In this document: positions 33,673 to 44,822 of the stretch, in pieces | How the letters are laid out: each line of letters begins with the position of its first letter | How positions within the stretch are numbered: position 1 is the first letter of the stretch | Assembly (NCBI GenBank): GCA_002286715.1 | Contig: NSJX01000005.1 | Coordinates: 563,959-627,958 of the forward strand | Source of the DNA: Dentipellis sp. KUC8613 | Taxonomy: Eukaryota > Basidiomycota > Agaricomycetes > Russulales > Hericiaceae | Direction: 5' to 3' | Length of the DNA stretch: 64,000 nucleotides | Program-made: the position numbers and the translations under genes | The notes under the pieces: model-generated | The model's database searches: none | Seen by the model: the letters and a program-made list of their open reading frames with translations, nothing else | Told to the model about the DNA's origin: nothing

Positions 33673-34189
33673 GTGGGGTCGTGGAGGGAGTGGTGTAGTA
33701 TGTGTGGGGTAAGTGTGAGCAAGGGGGTGGAAGGTTTTGAATAATGCGTGTGTGGATGTAGGTGGCGGATGGTGGATGGTGGATGCGTGTGGTGTGTATG
33801 ATGTGGACTTTGACCAGGAACACATTCTTGGCTATACCTTTCGTCTATCGATCTTCGTCCGTGACGTGTTGTGTGTACGTGCGATGTTGATGACCATAAT
33901 AAAAGATGTCGTAGAAGACCGTGACGGACTTGAGGCCTGCCAGTGGGGAGCGTCGGCATTGGTGCTACATCGCGTCAATGGCATAACAGTCGTTACAAAC
34001 AAGCAAACAAAGGACAAAGATGCGACAAGCTACGTGCTACGTGTTACTGCGACGTACAGCGGGGTGGATATCGATATCGAGAACAAAATACGCATATGTA
34101 TGTATATCAAGCGAACAAGTCCGACCTCCCTCCAAATCCATCCTCAAAATTTATGCAAAGCAACCAATCATCACGCAGGGGTGTGACAT
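33673..34189. other. convergent 3' region of HSE1 and the anoctamin gene
   Basis: The two genes converge here, so both 3' UTRs should lie in this 517-bp gap. aataaa-like signals occur near 33898. No gene is visible. Confidence 0.5.
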
Positions 34190-36714
34190 CTACGCCTCCT
34201 TGACGACCTTCCGGATCTCGTCCAGCCCCTCGTCGTACTCCCAGAACGACTTCGTCTCCTCCATCAGCTCCTGCTCCTTGCGCGCAGCCTTCGAGTCTGC
34301 ATCGACGATCCCCACCTCCGTCTCTCTATTCTTGAGATACGTCTCCTTCACCTCGCGCGCGGAGTGCTCCATCTGCGCCTCCTCCTTGCTGCCCTTCCAC
34401 ACGAGCCGCTCCAGGATATGCCGCACGGCCACGCGGAGCACGATGAACCCGTGGCTCGCGCCGAGAGCAATCAGGAGGGCGCTGATGAGGAGATTCCGTG
34501 TGCTCCGTGTGTCGACACGGGCGTCACCGCTGCTGAGGCCCGCCGCGGTGATGGCGTGGTCGCGCTCGATCGCGGTGGAGAGCGGGGTCGAATGGTCGAC
34601 GGGCCGGAAGAGGTAGACGAGCGCGGAGTTGGTGAGGGCGGAGAGCCAGGTGAGGAACGAGAGGCAGTCGAGCCACGGCCCGATCGTGTCTGCGCGCTGG
34701 GGCAGCGGGCGGCGATGGTGCGTGACGATCTTGAATGCGTCCGAGCGCAGCTCCAGGAGGTTGTTCAGCAGCGCCATCACTGCACGCACACGCGTACATG
34801 TGCACATATAGGCATGCACGCAGGGGCAAGGTTTGAGAATTGGATTTAGACGTGCATCAGACAGCTGATCCGCAAACGATCAAGAGTTTAAAGCTTACCG
34901 GGCGCGAGCGGCCAGATCGTGGACCACAGCGCGACGTAGCCAAACTGCGTCGCCATCTCCGAGTAGTCGCCAAAGAGCCCGTAGTCGGGCAGCGCGACCT
35001 CCCTGCGCACGCGCTCGAGGAACTCGCGCTCCTCGCGCGCGAACGCGCCGTTCTTCTCGTCCTCGAACCCCACGCGCTTCTTCTTCGCCGGCGTCCCGGC
35101 CCCCGACTTGCCAAAGCTCGCGCGGCGCTTCCCGAAGCCGCGTCCGGCGCGCACGGCGTCGACGCCGCGCAGGAAGAACGGCAGTCCGACCTCGACGAAG
35201 GTGTTGATCACCTGGTTCGTGACGGTGTACGCGAACATCTGGTTCTGCAGGCGCGAGCGGTTCAGCTTCGTGCGTGCGGCGCCGGCGTCGGTCTCGAAGA
35301 GGGGGGCATTGCTGCCTTTGTCTGAGATGGCAGTTGTGCTATTATGCAGGGATGGCGCGAGTGATTGGAATACAGCGCTTGTCTTGAATAGCGAGCCTTG
35401 AACGTAATCCATGACTTGTTCGCCGAAAGGAACATAGATAAATGCCGAGAGGGCAAGGCCCAGGTACGCCACCATAGTTGACAGCGAAAACGTCTTGATG
35501 GTGAGGGAGGTGTCATAAGTACTTTGGTGCCTGTGGTTCTCCCACTTGGTGAAAGACTCCGCGTAGGTTTGATAGTACGCTATGAAGCGGGGAATCACCG
35601 CTATAAAGAGGATTGTTGGGACGAATGACTAAAGACGGGTACGTTAAAGCGGGAGGAAGGGGAGGGTGGGGTGGGCGCTTACGACGTATTCGTGACCTGG
35701 CCCCGTGTACAATGTAGTCACGAAGGCCTCAAACACAAAGATGCCTGTCAATAGTGCGAAAAGAACACCACCAAACAGCATGATGACGGGGACACTTGCG
35801 AGCATCCTGAGTTCTCTCTTCCACCACGGGAAGCCTTCGGTGTACTGCTGCCTGCGTTTCTCCACGCGAAACACGCCCTGAGTGCCCCAGCGAACGGAAA
35901 GCGTGCGTTCGCGAATACGCCAAAATTCGACAAAGATGACAGACCAAATAAACAAAACGGATGAGTAGAGAGCGGAGTACGGGTGGCCCAAGTAATGGAA
36001 GGCAAGCCCTGCAGCCGAGATAAAAGCAAGAGCATTTGTATACGAGACCAAGAATGCAAAGTAAAATGCAACAGTTTCGCCGAACTGCAGCAAGTTGAGT
36101 CTCCCTATGTAGTGTGGCGTAACTGGCATGACGCACCTGACTCCGGATAGTGTCAAGCTGCTCATATCCCACCTGTCGCTTCGCGATGGAGTGGAGCCAG
36201 ACTTGATTGAATTCAGAATCATGCAGAGCCATGATCGACTCTACGCGGTTCCATTCATCGCATTCGGGGTTGATTCCCAGGCCCCCATCGACGGGGGTGG
36301 ACGTGACATAGGCATGCACGAGGCGGATTCGTTCTGCAGGGCTGAGAGAGTGGGGATCAAGTTCACGAGTCGCGGAGGGCAAGCTAGACGAGGTGAGTCC
36401 ATAGAGAAAGTCTGAATGCCTGGTGTGGTCGCACGACCTGAAATGAAGATCTGCCCATTCTCGACGCCGACGCGCACGTACCTCTCGCGTTGGATGAGGC
36501 GAAGCAGCTGTTGACACGAGCACCGCAGGAGGACAAGCAGCTGACCTTGTCTCTCCCCACGGCGGCCAACTGCCTGCAGGCCCGACTTGTGGAGAAGGTC
36601 GATGAGACGGGTGTACTGAGCCTCCGCGAGCTGCGCGTCTTCGCGCGCCTGTGATCTGGAGAATGTCTTTGTGGACGCCTTGAAGACGACGACGAGGTCG
36701 ACGTCGGGGTGCAT
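34190..36714 (-). CDS. anoctamin (TMEM16/Ist2-family) membrane protein
   Basis: Anoctamins are ion channels or lipid scramblases; yeast Ist2 is an ER protein that tethers ER to the plasma membrane. At least five exons encode roughly 730 residues. The soluble N-terminus starts MHPDVDLVVVFKASTKTFSRSQ. Hydrophobic segments follow in the family order: FGETVAFYFAFLVSYTNALAFI, YSALYSSVLFIWSVIFVEFWR, VPVIMLFGGVLFALLTGIFVFE, FVPTILFIAVIPRFIAYY, MVAYLGLALSAFIYVPFG and NLLISALLIALGASHGFIVLR. FVEFWRIRERTLSVRWG and EMATQFGYVALWSTIWPLAP are diagnostic. The loop before the latter holds a basic patch (PAKKKRVGF). The C-terminus is acidic and short, without the long basic tail that yeast Ist2 uses for plasma-membrane contact. 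Scramblase versus tether role cannot be decided from sequence. Confidence 0.88.
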
Positions 36715-37743
36715 GGTAGAGGAAAAGAATAAAGAAAAGAAAAGAGGAGTGGCGGGAGCAAGGCTGAGCTGGAGGACACGGCGTATGACGTGCATTGACC
36801 AGGCACAGGCGTGGGAATTGCAATTATGCCGGCCGTCGCGTACTTGGGAGGCAATGATCCGGGCGGCGACGGCGGTGTTGCTATGGACGCGAGGCCGACG
36901 AGCCGGAGCACGGGCGCTTGTGTGCGGACTTGCTGGCTGTGATCCCCGCGCGGGTCATCAGCCTCTTTCTCTTCCTTTGCTTTCTGTCTGTCTCTACAGC
37001 TTGACATCTCAGCACAAGCTGCTCAGGCCGCTTTGATCTGCAGTGCAGAGCCCGCACACAAGGCCTCAGGTGTGTATAATCTTTCTCTATATCGCCCTCT
37101 GCTTGATGACCCTCCGGTACTTCAGACCCGGTCATCCTCCCGGACACACAGCAGTCAATTTTTGTTTGAGCCGCCGTTTGTGCACGTGTCTGTCCAGATC
37201 TCCTTCCAGGGCCCCTACTACCCACCACACTCATTTACAACCCCCGCTCGTTTATCTGACCTCCCATCCGGTCGTCTTCCTACCCTTTTCTCTTCATTAA
37301 GTCGTCTGGACGTTCCTTTACCCCTTCAACTTTGTCATATCAACCCCGTACGGCATTCGCCCTGCAACGCGTCGACGCCTGCCCCATTCTCATCCCTGTT
37401 ATCCTGTCAGATCACACGTGGTGATTCCGGCTGCTTAAACACTCGGACGACTCTTGCCAGCGCTGTCGTATATTTTCGTTTTCGTGCCCCGCCCCTGTCT
37501 TGTTTAAAGCTTGTCTAAATATGTGAGTCCCATTTTGCTATCTCGCGCTCACCCTTGCTCGATGGAAACTAACAAGCATCTCTCTGTACTCGGTGTACTG
37601 TGACCCTTTCTTCCAGGCTTTACTTGCACTGTACATGCAATTGACGTTCGCTTTGATTCCGCACGAAATTTCTTGAATACATATGTACGTGACACGCTTC
37701 TGTGAACTATCGTCTACTCACGATTTTTCTAGATACAGCTGCC
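36715..37743. promoter_or_regulatory. divergent 1-kb promoter between anoctamin and Ser-rich gene
   Basis: The two genes point away from each other. The right half is strongly pyrimidine-rich with polyT/C tracts, typical of a fungal core promoter and 5' leader. A possible 5'-UTR intron ends at the ttttctag around 37728-37735, just before the ATG of the Ser-rich gene. No further gene is seen. Confidence 0.45.
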
Positions 37744-40700
37744 ATGGCGTTCCTGTTCTCCTCCGACTCCGAATCACGATCGTCTTCTACTGGTCGCTCG
37801 GGTGGCCGTCCGTTCCAATCCTTCTCCTCTAGCTCCAACACATCTTCCTCCTCCCGCCATACGTCGAAGCGCTCTCCAGCACAGGACACGGCCCTAGCGT
37901 CATCTGTTCACCCGATGGGTCCTTTACCCAGATCTATGCAGTCAGGGCCAAGCCGTGAGCTATCCAGCTTGGAGCCATCGCATACGTCCCGGCCCGTGTT
38001 GGCGTCTTCGTCGCCATCGTCCTATGAACAGCAGTCTTCCAAGTCTAGCATGACAAAACCTTCATCGTCCTCCCGGAAGAATCCCTCCGAGGGCTCCAGG
38101 CGCCCGCATCACGCCGTATCCATGTCCGAGCTTCGCGTACATTCGGCGCACTCGAGCGGCCATCATCCAATGCCAGACGAGTTCGGACAACTGCATATTA
38201 AACAACCCTATTCTGCGACAACACCCCTCTCCCCACCTCAAATCTCCGCCAGTTCGTACAGGACTGGGTCTGGATCCCAGTCGGACTCGGCCACGAAGTC
38301 ACGCCGCTTGCATGACTATCCTACCGTGTCCACGTCCAAACACGCGCTGCATCTTTCCCCCGTCGATTTCCGCCAGCCTTCCCCTACGTCTCCTGGGCGA
38401 CTCATCTCGCCTGGGAGTGCCTCAGACGGCGGCGGGAGCTCCGACCGCGCCTCGAGCCCTCTCATTGCCTCCAGACACGATATTAAACGACTGCTGAGCA
38501 AACCGGCCGCCCCATCCCGAGCGTCCACCATCTCAATCACGTCCGAATCGGACTCGCCTCTGACGAGCGCTGCCTTCTCGCCGACGTCTCTGTCATCCAT
38601 GCTGGGATCGCATTCCGAAAGGAGGGGCCGATATGAGGATTACAGCGACTTCTCCAACGAGGGAAAGCCGAGCAAAAGCGGGAAGATGCGCGCTATTAGC
38701 ACACGTGCCGATTTGGGGGTACCGGGCGGGCTCGTCGTCGATGACAGGAGCAACAGGTCTCGACCGGGGTCGTCGCGGGGCTCGTCCAGAGAGCCCCCTG
38801 CGTCGTCCAAGGAAAGAGAGGGCCACAGCCCCAGAAACGTCCTGAAGAAGCGCTCGTACGGGGACGGCCTGCGCTCGGCGTCTGTCTCGGCGTCTCCTCT
38901 GCACAGCAGTCCAGGCTTCATAAAGCCCTCCCGTCACGCGTCGCTGGCCAAATTGCCCGGCGATCCTTCTTCCGAGCGATCATCTCGTTCTGTGTCCGCC
39001 TTATCCCCCCGCGACCCCAAGGCATCCGCCGCACGCCAGCCCTCGCCCACGCCCAAGCTCACCCCCGCCGGGGCGATCGCGCGCGCGTACAAGGAGCAGA
39101 ACGTGCGCCGCGAGCAGCTCGCCGCGCATGCCGAGGGCCAGGACGAGCGCCCAGCAGTGAAGCAGTCCGGCGTCGGCGACCTTCTCCAGTGGCAGCTGCC
39201 CGCCTCGCTCCCGTTCGAGGAATACTCGACCCCATCGAAACACGACCCCCCGCGGTCCGCCGACCACACAGAGGAGGCCCACGGACCGTATTACACCGTC
39301 TTCGGGAGCACGTCCGGGCGCGTCGTGGCTGTGGGCAGCGTGGAGGATGACAGGCTAACGTATACGGGTGAAGAACAGACCAGAGGGCGCGCGATGCCGG
39401 CGGTCGGACCTAGCACAGCGAGCTCGACGGGGACGTCCGTGCGCCAGTCCTTGTCGCGGAAGATGTCTGGGCGCTTCAGGCGCCCGAAGACGGATACCCA
39501 GCCCCACTCGACACCCGGGACGATCATCGAGATCCGTGGTCACGGCCGCCCAAGCTTGCAGGAGCGTAGATCAGCGAGCCTGCCTAAGGAGCGGCGTAAG
39601 AGTCTTCGTCTGTCCGTCGATGACTACGTCGACGTTCGCGCGGAGGCGGATGGACCCGACTCGTTGCGCTCAAGTTCCACGCCTTCCACGAAGCGCGTTG
39701 ACTCGCGAAGATCAACGCCCGTCAGGGACGAGGAGCAACGGCCAGTGTACGGCAGAACTTCGAAGGTGGAAGGGGGGAAGGCGCGGGAACCGGAGAAGGA
39801 AAAGGAGAAGGACAGCAAGGAACACGAGGAGGAGTCCACTGGCGGCCGGCTGTGGAAGCTGGTGAAGCGCATCAGTTCAGGCGGGCTCAGGGATCGGTAT
39901 CAGTCGGGGCCGAGCACCCCGCCGCCACCTGTTCCCGCCATCCCGAAGAACCTGATCAGCGTGCAGCCGTCCCGCGCAACGTTCGAAGTCCACACGCCCT
40001 CAGAGGATGTCGATCAAGAGAACGCAGTTGGGCGTTTTATGCAGTCACGGTCGTCCATGTCGGCGGTCAGGCCATCGACTGCGCCAGGGCGGGCCCCAAA
40101 GGTGTCGATGCCGCCGACATTGCGACGACCATCCACGGGGCTTATGAAGAGCGGCCGGCCGAGCACCGCGACGCAGCCCTCTTCACCGCAGTCATCATCG
40201 GATGTGGCGTCAACCCAGTTCTTCCACCGTACGCACTCGAATCACTCGTCCTCGTCGTCGTACGGCGGAGAGCTGCCACCTATACCCAAAACGGCCATTG
40301 GGCAATGGATCATCCCGCCCAATGAGCTCTATCGTCTAGACAAGAGCCAGGAAGACGTCGCCGCGGGCTCTTCGCATGGCCACACGAACCAGTCGTCGTC
40401 TGCCACACGAGACGTGGTCATGAACCCCCTTCCTCATCCTCCCCGAAGATCATCGACCTCCCAATCACATCGGGACCACCGGTCCGCGAGCCCCGAAAAT
40501 GTGGACGACATGCCCCTCTTCTCCACCTCCGAGCCCGTGAACAAGTTCGCCTCGCGCAAGTCCTCCATCAGCCGCTCGAGCAATAGCCGGCCACACCTCA
40601 GGATCGCAGCTTCGTTGCCCCAGTCCGAGTTTGGTCTGGCGTCGGCCGTTTCTTTGCAGACGCCACCTCCCCGCCCTGCACGTAGCTCGCGGCGCCCGAC

Positions 40701-41058
40701 GCCGACTTTGTCTGCACCCGCGTCGACGACCCGGGAGACGCCCAGCTCGCCCCTGACGCCGAGTGTCATGCTCGCGCCCGACGTAGGTGACACGCTGTCG
40801 CTTATACAAAGCAACGACTCTGCTGACGGGCACAGCAACGCGTCGACCGCGAAGCAGGCGAACCACTCGCCTGTCGGGCAGCTCACGTTCCGCGAGATCG
40901 ACGCGTCGCCGCGGCAGACGCTGTCGGAGCAGGAGAAGAACAGGAAGTGGGAGGACCTCCTCGAGCGCAGCGCGCGGGCGGGCGGGACGCTCCATCTGGG
41001 CGACGGGGGCCTCATGTCGGACAACCTCCGTTTCTCGAACTACTCGGAGTCCTTATGA
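37744..41058 (+). CDS. large Ser-rich disordered protein of unknown function
   Basis: A single uninterrupted exon of 1,104 residues, which is unusual in this intron-rich window. Composition is dominated by Ser, Pro, Arg and Thr from MAFLFSSDSESRSSSTGRSGG onward, so most of it should be intrinsically disordered and heavily phosphorylatable. A few ordered-looking islands stand out: GGRLWKLVKRISSGGLRDRY at about residue 700 (a short amphipathic basic helix), IPKTAIGQWIIPPNELYRLDKSQ, and the C-terminal LTFREIDASPRQTLSEQEKNRKWEDLLERS...SDNLRFSNYSESL. The Lys/Glu block before the basic helix (EKEKEKDSKEHEEE) is highly charged. I do not recognise the family and assign no function; a scaffold or cortical regulator is only a guess from composition. 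The ATG at 37744 follows a likely 5'-UTR intron acceptor. Confidence 0.75.
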   Translation: MAFLFSSDSESRSSSTGRSGGRPFQSFSSSSNTSSSSRHTSKRSPAQDTALASSVHPMGPLPRSMQSGPSRELSSLEPSHTSRPVLASSSPSSYEQQSSKSSMTKPSSSSRKNPSEGSRRPHHAVSMSELRVHSAHSSGHHPMPDEFGQLHIKQPYSATTPLSPPQISASSYRTGSGSQSDSATKSRRLHDYPTVSTSKHALHLSPVDFRQPSPTSPGRLISPGSASDGGGSSDRASSPLIASRHDIKRLLSKPAAPSRASTISITSESDSPLTSAAFSPTSLSSMLGSHSERRGRYEDYSDFSNEGKPSKSGKMRAISTRADLGVPGGLVVDDRSNRSRPGSSRGSSREPPASSKEREGHSPRNVLKKRSYGDGLRSASVSASPLHSSPGFIKPSRHASLAKLPGDPSSERSSRSVSALSPRDPKASAARQPSPTPKLTPAGAIARAYKEQNVRREQLAAHAEGQDERPAVKQSGVGDLLQWQLPASLPFEEYSTPSKHDPPRSADHTEEAHGPYYTVFGSTSGRVVAVGSVEDDRLTYTGEEQTRGRAMPAVGPSTASSTGTSVRQSLSRKMSGRFRRPKTDTQPHSTPGTIIEIRGHGRPSLQERRSASLPKERRKSLRLSVDDYVDVRAEADGPDSLRSSSTPSTKRVDSRRSTPVRDEEQRPVYGRTSKVEGGKAREPEKEKEKDSKEHEEESTGGRLWKLVKRISSGGLRDRYQSGPSTPPPPVPAIPKNLISVQPSRATFEVHTPSEDVDQENAVGRFMQSRSSMSAVRPSTAPGRAPKVSMPPTLRRPSTGLMKSGRPSTATQPSSPQSSSDVASTQFFHRTHSNHSSSSSYGGELPPIPKTAIGQWIIPPNELYRLDKSQEDVAAGSSHGHTNQSSSATRDVVMNPLPHPPRRSSTSQSHRDHRSASPENVDDMPLFSTSEPVNKFASRKSSISRSSNSRPHLRIAASLPQSEFGLASAVSLQTPPPRPARSSRRPTPTLSAPASTTRETPSSPLTPSVMLAPDVGDTLSLIQSNDSADGHSNASTAKQANHSPVGQLTFREIDASPRQTLSEQEKNRKWEDLLERSARAGGTLHLGDGGLMSDNLRFSNYSESL

Positions 41059-41600
41059 TGATGACGCGGATTTTGAACTCTAGATATACCCCCTTCAAGC
41101 CACGCACAAACGCACAACGCACAACACGCGGCACCGTGACGCGCTTACCCCAGCTGCATATCTCTAATTGCCCATCTACATAGTCACAGTTACATTCTCT
41201 AGTGGAAGAACGTTGTACATCGTAATATTCTCATTTTCGCCTCGCACTTGTGTTATGTGGTCTCATTTGCAATGATATCCAACCTTGTTCACTATGGGAG
41301 TTTCGGGGCCTGCCAATCATGTATATACTTATCTTAGTACCCTACAATCTACATGAGAAGATATCGTCAAACTGGACTGTAATGGTGCAAGGATAGAGTG
41401 ACTAAAGACAGTGCCCCGATAGGATCTTGGCCAGTTATAATTGCGAAGGTGGCCCCGATCGACGCGACTTCGGACGGTCCCATGCTTTCTTGTCTTGCGC
41501 CTTCCTCTTCCACGCTTTACACTTCATACTCACAGACATCTTGCCAAGAGCCTGCCTTTCCTTGGAGAAGCCTGTATAACGATTAATTCCAATCCCGGAC
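41059..41600. other. intergenic
   Basis: This 542-bp gap contains the 3' UTR of the Ser-rich gene and the promoter of the F-box gene. I see no gene and no clear motif. Confidence 0.5.
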
Positions 41601-43563
41601 ATGCCCGACACCACTTGGTGCGTTCAAGTATGTCTACCGTCTCCGCTGCGGCGCTGATGCAAAGGCGGGATTCCTCAGCGAAACCCATTCCTTCCACGTC
41701 AACGGACACACTCCATCATCCACGCAAATCAATTTCAAATCAACGAGCAGTTCGGGCACACCCAGCAACGGCGAAAGTCTCGAGCAAATCCATGACCAAA
41801 TAGAGTTCCACGAGAAGGCGCTCTCGGATCTCAAAAGGCGGCACAATGCCCTCGCCCCGGTAGCCAATCTGCTACCGGAGATTCTATCCATTATATTCCG
41901 CATGTGCGTGGAGGAGGATGCGCCGCACCATCCGTGGTCATTCGAGGTCCTGAAGCGCCCGCCCACCCGCAACCCTTCGTCATGGCGGGCGCTCGACCTC
42001 ACGGAGCCCGAATACAAGTACCCGCTGATGGCTATTCGGCTGAGCCATGTCTGTCGCAGATGGAGGTCTATTGCAAGGCATGATGCACTGTTGTGGACGC
42101 ATATTCTCATGCCCTCGAATCAGTGGGCTCGGAGGATGCTGGAGCGTTCGAAACGGGCGCCCATAACGGTCGAGCATCTGTTCCCGCAGGCATATTCGAA
42201 GTCTATGCCTGCGTTGTACCATGCGTTGACGCACCTGCCCAGAATCAGGAACCTTCATATCAGTTCTCACTGGCAGCATTTTGGTGTGCCGTTGCCGATG
42301 CAGGTCCTCAATCTACTCTGCAACCCCGCACCGGCCCTCGAATCGCTGTACCTGGCCAACCTTACAGTGACGGGAGCAAGCAGTCGCACCTTCCCAGACT
42401 CTATATTCGGAGGCTACACTCCTCGCCTCACGCATCTAGCAGTCGCTCACGGGGTCGAGCTATCATGGACCTGTCCCCTGCTGCGGTCGCCCAACCTGAC
42501 CCATCTCTTCCTCGCAGGCCTCCACCACTGGAAGTCATCTCCGTTAGCAAACTTGCTCGACGTGCTCGACCACATGCCACATCTGCAATGCCTCGCTCTC
42601 CACCACTGTATCCCTAGCAACAATTTCGACGTCTTTCCGGGCCAAGTCGTCAAAATGGACTACCTCACCCAATTGTCACTTCTGGACCGATCCTCCGACT
42701 GCAACCGGCTTCTGGCTGGCCTCTCCATTGCGCGCCCGCTCGAGACGGACGTCCAACTGTTCTCAAACCTGCCCCTCGAGGGCGACGCAGGCGGAGACCT
42801 GACGACGTCGTTCACCCAGGCTGCCCGGTTTGCCGCGGGGTGCAAGACCGTACGTCTGTACGTCCAGAAGACCGGCCTGCGTAACCAGATGCGGATCCAG
42901 TGCTGGCCGTGCGTCGTCGACAACCCCAACACGCTGTCCGCCTACCGCGCGGGGCAGTCGATTTTCCACTTTGTGTGGCCCAACCCACAGGTGTTGTTGA
43001 GTGCCGACGTCATCCAGCAGGCCTGCGAGCGGCTGGCGCTGGAGAATGTCGAGGTCCTGAGCTGGGACATCGGGACACACGTGGACGAGTCTGTTGAGGC
43101 GTGGGCCGCGGTGCTTCGGTGGATGGTCAAGGTGCGGGTGGTGCAGGTCAGCTGGCGGATGCTCGATATCCTCCTCAAGACTGCTGCACACCATGAAGAG
43201 CAGTCGGAGCCTGGGGACCCACCACTGCTTCCTGGCCTAAAGAAGCTAGTTATTCGGACCACACCTATCGGCGAGGAAGCGACATCGCGATTGAAGGCCT
43301 GGTTAGCGGGACGAAGCAGTGGTCCGTGGGCGATCGAGTCGCTCGATATAGCCGACTGCACTGTTCTGTCCACACACATAAGGACGCTCAGGACACTGAC
43401 GGATGTCGTCTGGGATCAGATGGAGACAAACCCTCGGTTCTCTCGCCCCTTGCCGTTGGACGAGATTACACCCGACGACTTGCTCGAAGAGGTGACGGCC
43501 CCTCTACTAGATGCGGAAGATGATGGGTGGGAGGAAGAGCAGTTTACGGACGATGGAGAATGA
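41601..43563 (+). CDS. F-box domain protein (basidiomycete type)
   Basis: Probable substrate receptor of an SCF ubiquitin ligase. I place a 17-nt first exon (41601-41617, MPDTT plus two bases), a 61-nt intron with a GTGCGT donor and CTCAG acceptor, and exon 2 at 41679-43563, giving 633 residues. This solves an apparent lack of a start codon in the frame of the F-box. The N-terminus has a short coiled coil (LEQIHDQIEFHEKALSDLKRRHNALAPVANL) followed by the F-box LLPEILSIIFRM...IRLSHVCRRWRSIARHDALLWTHI at about residues 60-140. The rest shows irregular Leu-rich repeats (ALESLYLANL, NLTHLFLAGLHHW, HLQCLALHHC) of a degenerate LRR fold. The C-terminus is acidic. Such genes are highly expanded in Agaricomycetes; the target is unknown. 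Confidence 0.86.
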
Positions 43564-44822
43564 GCTATGGGAAATATGTGTGGTATCAAGATGGGTGTAG
43601 AGGGGTGGATCGGGGAACATAGACGATAAATCATTGGGTTAGAGGGATTTGTGGGGTTAGTTGTATTATATCCAGACTAATGTTGTTGAAAGTGATGCTT
43701 TTCGGGGTGTCCGACTTTGCCTGGTCCGGGTGCTGTAGAACGAACGCGTTGTTTACTGTTGTTGACGCGTTCCTCCTACGCTTTGACGTTCCCACGATTC
43801 TGAAACTACCACACACTCTAAGTATGCTTTGCTTGCGAAGGTACATTTGTCTCCTCAGTATGCCGGTAACACCTCAGACCTGAGGATAAGTTCTGTGAAT
43901 ATATTTTTGGACTCACCCATCTTCCCCAGCTGGAGCAGTAGGGACCCTTCCCTTAGCGGGCTTTCGAGACACCGTCTGAAACCGGCGGAACATCGCCGCC
44001 CTGGCTAGGACGCGTCAGCTGGTGCAAAGCTTTTTGCATTGTCTACTGCCTACTACAGTTCCCTTTCATGACGCCCGATAGAGAAGAGATCCCGCTTTTT
44101 CGCCCGTCCACCCCATTCCTGCTAACGGTATCAATATCCTTGCCAGGTCTCATGGACCTCGCCAGAGCCACTCAACCGATTTGGGCCCTGTTAACGCGGA
44201 CGTTCAGCGAGTCAGAGGAAGCTCGCCTCCGGATATGTGCGAGTGGGTGGTGCGTTTCTATCAGGCCTCCCCTTTCAGTTCGGGCGCACGGAGGTTACGG
44301 TCCGCCATCTTACCTGGGGACGCTTTGGCACTCGCATTGTAAGTGTTGCCGGAAGGGTACCCTTTCAGCGGATGACGCGGCCGACGGCGAGAAGTCGGGA
44401 TGCAAAGCGCGTTCAACTAGGGTCCAGGCGCTTTCGACGACGAACCGATTTGGACAGACGACTTGAGACTTCGACCGGTATTGTCTAGGATGAGGCTCTT
44501 GCCACATCCTTGCCACACGTGCTTTGGTGAGATCTCCCCTGAAAAGCTAGAAGTGGCAGGGCTCCGGACAGATCCTGTACGCTGGCGCAGGGGAGGCCTT
44601 CCTTTGTATACCTGCGGTGGCACGACCATGTCTTATGCCCGACGCGCAAGCGCTGTGGCATGCCTAGTAACGAAAATGAAAACGCAGTGGCATCGAGAAG
44701 CTCAACGAGCTCTACAAAGTAAGTGTCCTATAAGACTAGGTCAAATCGTGTGTCTCTCTCTGTGTCCTCCCTCTATCTTCCATCCCATCTGCCATAGTCT
44801 ACGATAAACCCTCGTCGTCGAC
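43564..44822. other. intergenic, 1.26 kb, no recognised gene
   Basis: Between the F-box and HMG-box genes. Open frames at 44068-44466 and 44463-44807 on the plus strand have no recognisable domain. A 29-bp motif at 43746-43774 recurs upstream of the gene at 46616. The HMG-box promoter should be in the right part, which has C/T-rich tracts near 44750-44800. Confidence 0.45.
43746..43774. repeat. 29-bp dispersed repeat, copy 1 (contains ACGCGT)
   Basis: The block from gcgttgttta to gacgcgttcct differs from its partner at 46479-46507 at only about four positions. It includes ACGCGT, the MluI cell-cycle box core; a second ACGCGT overlaps its left edge. Confidence 0.6.

Noticed and set aside
32137..33825. 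562-codon minus-strand frame opposite HSE1
   Set aside because: Leu/Arg repeats are the reverse complement of the Pro/Gln repeats of the Hse1 tail.
41634..41803. ATG 41634 as the F-box start
   Set aside because: Its frame stops after 57 codons and differs from the frame of the F-box; the 17-nt exon model fits better.
44068..44807. two plus-strand frames before the HMG-box gene
   Set aside because: No recognisable domain and no consistent splice path linking them; treated as intergenic.
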